Shown here: positions 55,349 through 63,380 of the stretch, piece after piece
Numbering within the stretch: position 1 is the stretch's first letter
How the letters are laid out: each line of letters starts with the position of its first letter
Origin: Macrococcus epidermidis
GTDB lineage: Bacteria > Bacillota > Bacilli > Staphylococcales > Staphylococcaceae
Direction: 5' to 3'
Length of the DNA: 64,000 nucleotides
Assembly: GCF_003259695.1 (NCBI RefSeq)
Contig: NZ_PZJH01000008.1
Coordinates: 1 to 64,000, forward strand
The notes under the pieces: model-generated
The model's input: the letters and a program-made list of their open reading frames with translations, nothing else
What the model was told of the DNA's origin: nothing
The model's database searches: none
Position numbers and translations under genes: made by a program

Positions 55349-56023
55349 ATGGAAAGAGCAATCATATTTGATTTGGATGGTACATTACTTGATCGAGAAC
55401 GTTCGTTACGATTATTTTTAGAAGATCAGTTTGAAAGATATAGAGAATATTTTACGCATGTACAAAAAAATGACTATATCAATTATTTTATAGCATACGA
55501 TGAACACGGTTATGTGAAAAAAGATCGTGTATATAAAGCATTGCTTAATCAACTTGATATTCATTACATCGAAAAGAAGGATTTACTGCTGGACTATGAT
55601 TTAAATTATCCGAAGTTTGCGACAGGTTATCCTGATTTAAAAGATATTATTTCAAGAATTCAAAATAGAGGATTAAAAATAGGTATTATTACAAATGGTA
55701 AGGTGTCACATCAAAGTTATATTATCGATGTTTTGGGTATAGAGAAATATGTTTTAGAAACGTTAATTTCAGAGGCGGTAGGTTACAGAAAACCTGAACC
55801 GGAAATATTTATGATGATGTGTGATAAGCTCGGCGTTAAACCGGAGGAATGTATTTTTGTTGGTGACCATCCGGTCAATGATATCGAAGCAGCCCACCGT
55901 TTAGGAATGAAGACAGTATTTAAAGATAATCATTATTTTAAAGCCCCTGGTGAAACAATGATGGACTATCGAATTGAAGACTTATCAGAGTTATTTAATA
56001 TTATAGGTGAGGAGACGATATAG
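55349..56023 (+). CDS. HAD-superfamily hydrolase
   Basis: 224 residues. Motif I DLDGTLLDRE (about 8-17), motif II IITNGK, motif III Lys in GYRKPEPEIF, motif IV VGDHPVNDIEAA. An alpha-helical cap between motifs I and II places it near haloacid dehalogenase/pyrimidine nucleotidase-like enzymes. Small-molecule phosphatase, substrate unknown. Shine-Dalgarno tggaggg. The next gene starts on the adjacent base. Confidence 0.82.
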   Translation: MERAIIFDLDGTLLDRERSLRLFLEDQFERYREYFTHVQKNDYINYFIAYDEHGYVKKDRVYKALLNQLDIHYIEKKDLLLDYDLNYPKFATGYPDLKDIISRIQNRGLKIGIITNGKVSHQSYIIDVLGIEKYVLETLISEAVGYRKPEPEIFMMMCDKLGVKPEECIFVGDHPVNDIEAAHRLGMKTVFKDNHYFKAPGETMMDYRIEDLSELFNIIGEETI

Positions 56024-56734
56024 ATGAATGTCGTATGGAAAGATGAAACAGTTACAGGTGGTATATTTGAGACGATCAATGTTGAAGGAAATTCATTAGT
56101 TACTTCAAGTGTTGAGGCCAATGAATTATTCATTGAGAAAGATAGTGTATTAAAAATTGAAGGTAAATTAAATGTACCTTATTTGAAAGTTTATGGTGAA
56201 TTAGTCATTGAAGGAACACTTGAAACGAATGAACTTGTAATTGATGAAGATGGCTATATTGCTGTACAGGATGAAGCAATTATCGACACAATCAATAATA
56301 AGGGAACGGTGGACTTAAAGCGTGGAATAAAAGTGAATGATATTCAAAATAAAGGTGCATTTATTGGTATGGGACCAGTAAAAGCCACTACATTTCAGTC
56401 TAATGGATCAGTGCGTCTGGATGAAGAGCTGAATGCAGAAAACATAACGATCACTGTCGCTGAAGTAAGTAACATTCGCTATATTATATGCGACGAACTT
56501 ACGGTGAAAGCAGAACGAGAAAAGCTCATCTTTAAAGATGAATCATCAATCCTTACAGTACGTGAAATCGATGCAGTAAATGCAAGTGTAGAAAATGTAG
56601 TTTGTGATTTACTGCGTGCAGATGATGTAACGATTAAAGCACATTGCTCGATTAAAGTCGTAGAGTACGTTAATGATTATAAATACGACGAAGCTTCAGA
56701 TGTATTAGAATTTGCAAAAATTACAAGAGACTAG
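56024..56734 (+). CDS. Bactofilin-like beta-solenoid protein
   Basis: 236 residues, no signal peptide. Short repeating beta strands with alternating Val/Ile/Leu and polar residues (ELFIEKDSVLKIEGKLNV, LKVYGELVIEGTLETNELVI, NNKGTVDLKRGIKV) suggest a right-handed beta-helix or bactofilin-like polymer-forming fold. Starts directly after the HAD stop codon and is followed by an alpha/beta hydrolase-like gene 11 bp later, so the three form one operon. I do not recognise a specific function; a cytoskeletal or scaffolding role is inference from the fold alone. Confidence 0.5.
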   Translation: MNVVWKDETVTGGIFETINVEGNSLVTSSVEANELFIEKDSVLKIEGKLNVPYLKVYGELVIEGTLETNELVIDEDGYIAVQDEAIIDTINNKGTVDLKRGIKVNDIQNKGAFIGMGPVKATTFQSNGSVRLDEELNAENITITVAEVSNIRYIICDELTVKAEREKLIFKDESSILTVREIDAVNASVENVVCDLLRADDVTIKAHCSIKVVEYVNDYKYDEASDVLEFAKITRD

Positions 56735-56745
56735 AGGGATAGAAT

Positions 56746-57522
56746 ATGGAACTAGCGCTAACAAATAATGATATAGCTGTTCATTACGAACTCATTGGAA
56801 AAGGGTATCCACTAGTGATGCTCCATGGCCAATTTATGAACACAACAATGTTTGATGATTTCGATACGGCTTTTATGAAAAATTTTCAAATTATTAAAAT
56901 AGATTTGCGTGGTCATGGATTTAGTGATAAACCGTTAGAAATTCATATGGACGATTATGTAGAAGATGTATTAACCGTTCTGGATCTTTTGTATATTAAA
57001 GAAGCACACTTTTTAGGATTTGGACTCGGTGGTTCTGTAGCAGCAACCATCGCTTCTAAATATCCGAGATATGTAAACAAGCTGATATTGATTAGCACGG
57101 GAATAAGAAGTTACTACGAAGCTGAGCGTGAATTTCATAATCAATATGCAAGTATATTAAGAACGATGTCACGTAAAGAACGTAACGCTATGCTGGAAGA
57201 CTATATGTTTAAAGATGTTAAAACAGTAAAAAAATATTGTAAGAAGATGAAAGATACACAAAGTGGTATGACTGAAAAAGAAGAGGATGCAGTCATCACT
57301 TCTACTGTTGATTATAATCCACAAAGGCTTGATGTGATTGAAGTAAAGACGCTCGTGATGAGCGGTAGATATGATGAATTAGTACCGGTTGAAGAAGCCG
57401 AAGCGCTCGCTGCACTATTACCTGCCAGCAAATTGTCGATTTATGAAAATAGTGGCCATGGGTTGTTATATGAACAATACGATGATTTTGTAAAAGAGGT
57501 TAAATTGTTCCTTCAAAACTAG
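56746..57522 (+). CDS. Alpha/beta hydrolase-like protein lacking the Ser nucleophile
   Basis: 258 residues, alpha/beta hydrolase fold: oxyanion-region MLHGQFMNTTMFDDF (about 25-39), KIDLRGHGFSDKP, the elbow HFLGFGLGGSVAA (about 87-99), acid DELVPVEEAEALA (about 206-218) and base NSGHGLLYEQ (about 239-248). In active members the elbow reads G-X-S-X-G; here it is G-F-G-L-G, with Gly in place of the nucleophile. Asp and His are kept. Probably a non-hydrolytic binding protein or an enzyme with other chemistry. Cytoplasmic; last gene of the HAD/bactofilin-like operon. Confidence 0.75.
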   Translation: MELALTNNDIAVHYELIGKGYPLVMLHGQFMNTTMFDDFDTAFMKNFQIIKIDLRGHGFSDKPLEIHMDDYVEDVLTVLDLLYIKEAHFLGFGLGGSVAATIASKYPRYVNKLILISTGIRSYYEAEREFHNQYASILRTMSRKERNAMLEDYMFKDVKTVKKYCKKMKDTQSGMTEKEEDAVITSTVDYNPQRLDVIEVKTLVMSGRYDELVPVEEAEALAALLPASKLSIYENSGHGLLYEQYDDFVKEVKLFLQN

Positions 57523-57591
57523 TTACAATCTGATAGCGTTATGTTAAAATATGTGAGTACTGATAAACTTAAGGATATTTTTGGAGGATGC

Positions 57592-58365
57592 ATGAAAAGA
57601 ATCATAGCATTGTGCACAATAACCCTAATACTCACAGGCTGTCATGAAGAAGAAGCTGCACGAACATCTACAGAGAAAGCATCATCTACGAATCAACAAA
57701 CAACACCTACTGTTGAGATGGAATTTATACAAAGTAATCCTAAAGAAATAAAACCACAGCATAAACAAATTGCAGACGAAAACATTCAGCAACTCAAAAA
57801 AGAAATATCAATAGAAGTTGCTTCGAAAATTCCGAAAGTAAAACCTATTACATCGAAATATGAATATGTTGATACCGTTAGAGAATATTCGAAAGAGATG
57901 GATCGTGTCATTAATACGATGACTTTATATGATAATAAAAAAGATGTTGAACAGCAACTTATAAAAGTGAAAAATATCGTTGTCAAATACGAAGCGAAAG
58001 TTCAAACGGCAAAAAAATTGCCTCAAATTAAAAAAGTAGATGCAGAAGTTAAGAAAGCAAATGATAAATATATTCAGTCATTTGGTAAAATAGCTTCAGC
58101 GATTACGACAAAAGATATTGCACTAAAAGAAGATGGATATACTGATTTCTCAAAAGGAAATACATACTTTAACAGAGCGTACTATGGTGTACAATCTATT
58201 GAGGATAACGTCCAGATGGAAGCAATGGTTGAACCAGATACTACAAACCAATCACCAACGAGTGAGTCGTCATCTCTAGAGATTGTCGTTTATACAGCAA
58301 ACGGTAGTGAAGCGTTACCGATGAGTGACTCAACAGAGGACAAGAAAAGTGCGTTACCGAAGTGA
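57592..58365 (+). CDS. Lipoprotein of unknown function
   Basis: 257 residues from ATG 57592, with Shine-Dalgarno tggagga; a longer in-frame start at 57541 has no ribosome site. Signal peptide and lipobox LTGC (Cys at about 16). A Thr/Ser/Gln linker leads to a Lys/Glu-rich, probably helical domain (KHKQIADENIQQLKKEI, KMDRVINTMTLYDNKKDVEQ-like stretch) and a Ser/Thr/Glu-rich tail. Surface-exposed and membrane-anchored. Not recognised; a similar lipoprotein follows this region in staphylococci as far as I recall. Confidence 0.6.
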   Translation: MKRIIALCTITLILTGCHEEEAARTSTEKASSTNQQTTPTVEMEFIQSNPKEIKPQHKQIADENIQQLKKEISIEVASKIPKVKPITSKYEYVDTVREYSKEMDRVINTMTLYDNKKDVEQQLIKVKNIVVKYEAKVQTAKKLPQIKKVDAEVKKANDKYIQSFGKIASAITTKDIALKEDGYTDFSKGNTYFNRAYYGVQSIEDNVQMEAMVEPDTTNQSPTSESSSLEIVVYTANGSEALPMSDSTEDKKSALPK

Positions 58366-58387
58366 AGAAATTTGTATACCAACTGAT

Positions 58388-58436
58388 GAACAAACATTGA
58401 AAATCATTATGATTTTATTGTTTGTTCTTTTTTTAA
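58388..58436 (+). terminator. Terminator after the lipoprotein gene
   Basis: GAACAAACA (58388-58396) pairs with TGTTTGTTC (58419-58427), with an inner AAAATCAT/ATGATTTT stem, followed by TTTTTTTT. Confidence 0.88.
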
Positions 58437-58512
58437 ATACTATTCAAAAAACTTTATAAACGATTATAATTTTGATAAAGTAAATGCTAATAAGATACTT
58501 AAAGGAGTGCCT

Positions 58513-59247
58513 ATGGACAATAATATGTATGATAATCGGTCATTGTTCGATAAATATAGCGAGATGGAACGCTCAAAGAAAGGTTTAGAAGCAGCTGGCG
58601 AATGGGAGAACTTTAAAGAAATGCTTCCCGAGTTAAATGGTGCTGCTGTGCTGGACTTAGGTTGTGGCTACGGCTGGCATTGCCAGTATGCTGTAGAACA
58701 AGGCGCAGAGAAAGTTGTCGGAATCGATATTTCTGAAAAGATGTTAGAGCGTGCGCAGGCACAGCCGGATGCAGATAAGATTACTTTTATTAATCAGTCG
58801 ATGGATGAATTAGACTTTGAACCACATGAATTTGAAGTAGTAATGAGCTCATTAGCGATACATTATTTACCGTCATTTAAAGATGTTGTTGAGCAGGTTA
58901 AGGAAGTATTAACGATTAACGGTACATTTATCTTTAGTGTAGAACATCCTGTATTTACAGCTGAAGGTAGTCAGGACTGGATCTATGATGAGGCAGGCAA
59001 TAAATTGTTCTGGCCGGTTGACAATTATTATAAAGAGGGCGAACGTGAGACACAATTTCTTGGGGAAGAAGTAAGGAAATATCATCGAACACTTTCACAT
59101 TACTTAAGTGTGCTGATTGATAATGATTTCGTGATTAAGGGCATCTCTGAACCTGAGCCAAGTGAAAAGCTACTAGATGAAGTGCCTGAGATGAAAGATG
59201 AATTAAGAAGGCCGATGATGCTTATTATTTCTGCACGTAGAAAATAA
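58513..59247 (+). CDS. Class I SAM-dependent methyltransferase
   Basis: 244 residues from ATG 58513, 6 bases after Shine-Dalgarno aaaggag. Methyltransf_11/25 fold: motif I VLDLGCGYGWHCQYA (about 46-60), motif II VVGIDISEKML (about 68-78), motif IV SSLAIHYL. The FSVEHPVFTAEGSQDWIYD segment suits small-molecule methyltransferases. Substrate unknown. Monocistronic. Confidence 0.85.
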   Translation: MDNNMYDNRSLFDKYSEMERSKKGLEAAGEWENFKEMLPELNGAAVLDLGCGYGWHCQYAVEQGAEKVVGIDISEKMLERAQAQPDADKITFINQSMDELDFEPHEFEVVMSSLAIHYLPSFKDVVEQVKEVLTINGTFIFSVEHPVFTAEGSQDWIYDEAGNKLFWPVDNYYKEGERETQFLGEEVRKYHRTLSHYLSVLIDNDFVIKGISEPEPSEKLLDEVPEMKDELRRPMMLIISARRK

Positions 59248-59283
59248 TGCATATTGTGTTATAAATATAAGTATAAATAAAAG

Positions 59284-59313
59284 AGGAGAGATAAGCATAT
59301 GCTTGTCTCTCCT
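59284..59313. terminator. Hairpin terminator between the methyltransferase and DUF2316 genes
   Basis: AGGAGAGATAAGCA (59284-59297) and TGCTTGTCTCTCCT (59300-59313) with one mismatch; on the minus strand it is followed by CTTTTATTT. Confidence 0.75.
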
Positions 59314-59319
59314 TAGTAT

Positions 59320-59619
59320 TTATTGTAAAAACCAATAATCGGTTTTCATACCTTTTAAATAACTATATTCTTTTGGCGTAATCCCGTGTGTACGAAGTTC
59401 ATCGTTGATAAAATCTCTAACATCCCAAACGAGATGAATAAATTCATTCGTTGGAAGTATTGTAGACATTTGCGAATTATCCATATTTAAAATTGCTGTA
59501 ATATCCTGAGATGTTAAATTAAAATGTTCTGCGATTGTGGCAATAGATAACGTCGCATCGTTTAGATGAGCGTATAATTCTGTACTTGTAACTTTACGTT
59601 CTTCAACTGACAGTGACAT
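59320..59619 (-). CDS. DUF2316 family protein
   Basis: 99 residues from ATG 59619 (MSLSVEERKV), 6 bases after Shine-Dalgarno agaagg; longer frames lack a ribosome site. Predicted helix-turn-helix-like fold: TSTELYAHLNDATLSIATIAEHFNL, then HLVWDVRDFINDELRTHG, characteristic of DUF2316. Possibly a small DNA-binding protein (inference). Downstream of the CapA-like gene on the same strand. Confidence 0.75.
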   Translation of the reverse strand: MSLSVEERKVTSTELYAHLNDATLSIATIAEHFNLTSQDITAILNMDNSQMSTILPTNEFIHLVWDVRDFINDELRTHGITPKEYSYLKGMKTDYWFLQ

Positions 59620-59689
59620 ATTCATCCTTCTTTCTATGTGTAGAAGGTTATTATAATACTTTTTACGTAAAATACAAGGAATTTTTACT

Positions 59690-60775
59690 TTAATGTGATA
59701 AATTCTCCACAACTTTCACTTTTGAAGGATACGTTGTCATTAAATCATTAATAAAATTAAACTGCGTTTGTTTCGTACCATCATCAAGTGATGACTGCAT
59801 TAAAGGTACAGTTTTATAGCCGCCAGCGTTATAATCACCTTCGTTGTATGTAGGTAAGAATTCACCTGAGGCTACTTCAACACCATCTTTTGTTTTCTTA
59901 ATATCTAAAGATAAAATCCCACCCAGACGTGTCTGCATTTGACCTTGACCGCTAAAGAAATTACCTTGGCTATAGATGATAAAGCTATCTTTATCCTGTT
60001 TCATCGGCTCTAAAGCATGAGGATGTCCACCAAGGACGATATCTGCACCGTAATCCGTTAGCGCCTGTGCTACATCTCGTTGCTCTTGATTCTCGTGATA
60101 CTGATACTCTGTACCCATATGTAATGAGACAACAACGCCATCAACTTGTGGTTTTAATGTTTCGATATCTTTTTTCATTTTTTTTAGATCGATAAAATTC
60201 ACATCATAATCAGCAGCTGGTTCATGCCCATTTGTCCCATAAGTGTATGCTAAAAATCCAAGTTTTACACCGTTTTCTTCGATGATACGTGGCGTGTCAT
60301 GATCTTCTTGACTGCGATAAGCTCCGACATATGGTAAGTGCATTTTATCTAAGTAATCTAAAGAGATATGTAACCCTTTTTGTTCCTGATCGAGTGCGTG
60401 GTTATTCGCATTTGAGACAATATCGAATCCAGCATTTTTAATGGCCTGTGCGACTTCAGGTGGCAAATTAAATGTAGGATAATCACCTAGACCTAATTCA
60501 TTTGCAGCGATGGGTGTCTCAAGGTTAGCGATCGCAATATCAGCGTTCTCAATCATCGGTTTAACCGCTTCAAATCCTGGATTAAAGTCATAACCATTTG
60601 CCGTCTGTGCATGACGTGCCACATGACCATGAACGAGTACGTCACCGACTGATTTTAAGTTCACGACGCCGTCTTGTGCTTCGGGTATTTGATGATCAAG
60701 TACAGCTGTAGGTAGAACGAATTGTGATGCAGTTAATACAGAAAGTGCAAGTGCTTTAATTTGATATTTATCCAT
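59690..60775 (-). CDS. CapA/PgsA-family metallophosphatase-like protein
   Basis: 361 residues. N-terminal hydrophobic segment (ALALSVLTASQFVLPTAVL) is a signal peptide or membrane anchor without lipobox. Then the PGA_cap domain: VGDVLVHGHV, IANLETPI, SNANNHALDQ and VLGGHPHALEPM, the metal-binding pattern of calcineurin-like CapA proteins. Relatives act in poly-gamma-glutamate capsule synthesis, but no capBC/pgsBC synthase genes are nearby, so the role here is open. Shine-Dalgarno gggag. Confidence 0.8.
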   Translation of the reverse strand: MDKYQIKALALSVLTASQFVLPTAVLDHQIPEAQDGVVNLKSVGDVLVHGHVARHAQTANGYDFNPGFEAVKPMIENADIAIANLETPIAANELGLGDYPTFNLPPEVAQAIKNAGFDIVSNANNHALDQEQKGLHISLDYLDKMHLPYVGAYRSQEDHDTPRIIEENGVKLGFLAYTYGTNGHEPAADYDVNFIDLKKMKKDIETLKPQVDGVVVSLHMGTEYQYHENQEQRDVAQALTDYGADIVLGGHPHALEPMKQDKDSFIIYSQGNFFSGQGQMQTRLGGILSLDIKKTKDGVEVASGEFLPTYNEGDYNAGGYKTVPLMQSSLDDGTKQTQFNFINDLMTTYPSKVKVVENLSH

Positions 60776-60838
60776 TAGTTAAACTCCCATTAAATAATAT
60801 TAATTACATTATATCTTAAATAAATAAAAAAACATTAT

Positions 60839-61342
60839 TTATTTTTCATGTAATATATTACCTTTGTTTAAATAATGGATACGTTGATTAAGTGACCCGC
60901 GAAACTTTAAGTTTGGCTGAAATAGGCTATGGACATAGGGACCATCAACAAGTACATCGATATTATTTAAAACTTCAGCTAGCACTGGTGTATTTTTAAT
61001 ATACTCAATCATATATCCTGACCACATCCATATATCTTTTCTATTCCCGAATTTCTTTCTGAATGCTGAAATAAGTGGTTGAATAACAGCTAAATTATCT
61101 AACGGTTCCCCACCAAGTAGAGAAAGTCCGCTGATATAATCTTTATCAAGCAAGGTTAATATCTCTTCGATTTTCTGTTCTGTGATGCGTTCTCCATGAT
61201 TAAATGACCAGATACTTGCATTGAAACACTCGGGACAATGAAAGTGACAGCCGGATACATAGAGAGACACACGCATGCCCGTTCCGTCTGTAACGACACA
61301 ATTCATTATCCTGGCAACATATCCCATACCTTCATACGTCAT
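60839..61342 (-). CDS. nrdG: Anaerobic ribonucleotide reductase activating protein
   Basis: 167 residues, radical-SAM enzyme. Iron-sulphur motif CHFHCPEC (about 32-39), the CxxxCxxC of NrdG, followed by SLLGGEPL, the SAM-binding GGEP motif. It generates the glycyl radical on NrdD. Overlaps nrdD by 4 bp and is shorter than the E. coli-like fusion-free family only slightly. Confidence 0.94.
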   Translation of the reverse strand: MTYEGMGYVARIMNCVVTDGTGMRVSLYVSGCHFHCPECFNASIWSFNHGERITEQKIEEILTLLDKDYISGLSLLGGEPLDNLAVIQPLISAFRKKFGNRKDIWMWSGYMIEYIKNTPVLAEVLNNIDVLVDGPYVHSLFQPNLKFRGSLNQRIHYLNKGNILHEK

Positions 61343-63198
61343 AATAAATCATCTCTTGTCGACATATGTTTGACACGCGTGGCAATTTCAATTTGACGTC
61401 CTTTTACCATTGGACGTTTTAAAGGCTGTCCGAGATAACCGCAAGTACGTTTGACCACATCTGTCGTTTCAGGATTATTGTTTCCACACTCAGGGCAGAC
61501 ATATCCTGTAGCAGTCGGTTGAAATTCACCGGAATAACCACATTCAAAACATTGATCAATCGGAGTATTCGTACCGAGATAACCGATACGTGAATAAGCA
61601 TAGTCCCATACTGCTTCTAACGCTTCAGGGTTATGGACAAGCGAAGGGTATTCGCAATAATGAATAAATCCGCCTGTGGAATAACGCGCGAAGTCTTTTT
61701 CAAAATCAATTTTTTCGAAAGGGGTAATATTTTTGCGGATATCATAATGAAATGAATTCGTATAATACCCTTTATCGGTTACGTTTACCACAGGACCAAA
61801 GCGTTCAAAATCGAGTGCACAGAAGCGGTCCGTTAGAGATTCACTTGGTGTACCATATACACTGAACTGAATATCGTATTGATTGGTTAAGTTATCAGCG
61901 TATGATTTTATCGTCTTTAATATATTTAATATAAAGTCATAAGCATCTTTATTCTGTTCCCAGTCTTTCTCAAATAAATGCGCGCCAACTTCATATAATC
62001 CGATATAACCGATACTGATAGTGCTACGACGATTATCAAACAAAGCTGATATGTCTTCGTCGGCATGTAGTCTTTTACCGAATGCACCATATTGATAAAG
62101 TATGGGGGCATTTTGTGGGCGCGCATCTTTTAATCGATTAATTCTAAACAGACAAGCATCACGTACAATATCCAATCTTTGATGCAACATGGTCATAAAT
62201 GTATCCGGATTATTACTTAATAATGCAATCCGAGGTAAGTTAAGCGTTACGACACCTAGATTGAAACGGCCATTGTTGATAAACTGTCCATCTTCCTGAT
62301 AAGCATTCAGGAAGCTTCGACAACCCATCGGTGCTTTGAAATCGCCAATCATCTCTGTTATCGCCTGATAATTTAATACATCAGGATACATGCGTTTTGT
62401 AGCGCATTCGATAGCCAATTGTTTTATCGCATAATTTGGATCAGTCTGCTTTAAATTCACTCCGTCTTTTAAACTGAAGACAAGCTTTGGAAATATTGCA
62501 GTCGTTTGATCGGTCCCAAGTCCTGCAATCCGCGTATTTAATATTGCACGTTGAATCATAACACTGTACTTATCCGTTCCTAATCCAAAGCCGAAAGTTA
62601 CAAACGGTGTTTGCCCGTTACTTGTATAAAGTGTATTAATTTCATATTCAAGCGACTGGATGGCATCACCGATATCTTTTTCGGTCATTTGCTGGGTATA
62701 TTGTTGCTGTTTATCTTGCTGGACATACTTTTGTGCAGTTTGACGATGTTTTTCTGCATTTAAAGCAGCATAAGGACTTAGCACTTCATCGATACGATCT
62801 ACTGAGCATCCACCATACTGACTGCTGGCGACATTAGCGATAATTTGTGCGATCTGAGCTGCAGCAGTTTGAATCGATTTTGGTGATTCAACTTTCGCGT
62901 TACCAATCTTAAAACCATGAGCCAGCATATTAGGAATATCAATTAAACAGCAGTTCGTCATCGGCATATAAGGATGATAATCTAAATCGTGGAAATGAAT
63001 ATCACCGTTTAAGTGAGCGTGTTTAACATGTTTCGGTAGCATATCAAGGCCGAGTGATTTCGCAACAGTACCAGCAGTTAAATCACGCAGTGTATTAAAG
63101 ACATTCGCATCCTTGTTTGCATTCTCATGAACGACTTCTGGATGTCTATTTATTAAACGTTCTAAGCTGTCCTTCAAATCAGTTGTTTCTGTTAACAT
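61339..63198 (-). CDS. nrdD: Anaerobic ribonucleoside-triphosphate reductase
   Basis: 619 residues. Class III reductase that makes dNTPs without oxygen. Visible: the ISIGYIGLYEVG segment, zinc-binding CFECGYSG and CPECGNN, and the glycyl-radical loop RTCGYLGQP near the C-terminus (about 590). An N-terminal ATP-cone is not evident, since the protein starts almost directly with the catalytic region, and it is shorter than the roughly 700-residue E. coli enzyme. Two NrdR boxes precede it. Confidence 0.95.
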   Translation of the reverse strand: MLTETTDLKDSLERLINRHPEVVHENANKDANVFNTLRDLTAGTVAKSLGLDMLPKHVKHAHLNGDIHFHDLDYHPYMPMTNCCLIDIPNMLAHGFKIGNAKVESPKSIQTAAAQIAQIIANVASSQYGGCSVDRIDEVLSPYAALNAEKHRQTAQKYVQQDKQQQYTQQMTEKDIGDAIQSLEYEINTLYTSNGQTPFVTFGFGLGTDKYSVMIQRAILNTRIAGLGTDQTTAIFPKLVFSLKDGVNLKQTDPNYAIKQLAIECATKRMYPDVLNYQAITEMIGDFKAPMGCRSFLNAYQEDGQFINNGRFNLGVVTLNLPRIALLSNNPDTFMTMLHQRLDIVRDACLFRINRLKDARPQNAPILYQYGAFGKRLHADEDISALFDNRRSTISIGYIGLYEVGAHLFEKDWEQNKDAYDFILNILKTIKSYADNLTNQYDIQFSVYGTPSESLTDRFCALDFERFGPVVNVTDKGYYTNSFHYDIRKNITPFEKIDFEKDFARYSTGGFIHYCEYPSLVHNPEALEAVWDYAYSRIGYLGTNTPIDQCFECGYSGEFQPTATGYVCPECGNNNPETTDVVKRTCGYLGQPLKRPMVKGRQIEIATRVKHMSTRDDLL

Positions 63199-63208
63199 TT
63201 TATCACCT

Positions 63209-63255
63209 ACTATATATTGTGTTTTCGACTAAATATTAATACTATATATAGTGTT
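63209..63255 (-). promoter_or_regulatory. Paired NrdR boxes upstream of nrdDG
   Basis: ACTATATATTGTGTT (63209-63223) and ACTATATATAGTGTT (63241-63255) match the NrdR box (acaCwATATaTwGtgt type). They are 32 bp apart, about three helical turns, the usual arrangement. NrdR would repress anaerobic dNTP synthesis when dATP is high. Confidence 0.8.
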
Positions 63256-63343
63256 TGTGTTGAAAAAAGGAGTGAATTTGAAAAGATGTCATAATTACAA
63301 CGAAGCTATCTGGTTTTAAGAACATGAGGTGTGAGAAAAGTTA

Positions 63344-63372
63344 CAAAAAAAGCCGAACACAATGTTCGGCTG
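63344..63372 (-). terminator. Terminator of the 3-hydroxyacyl-CoA dehydrogenase gene
   Basis: On the minus strand AGCCGAACA-(ttg)-TGTTCGGCT is followed by TTTTTT. Confidence 0.9.
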
Positions 63373-63380
63373 TGAAGCAT

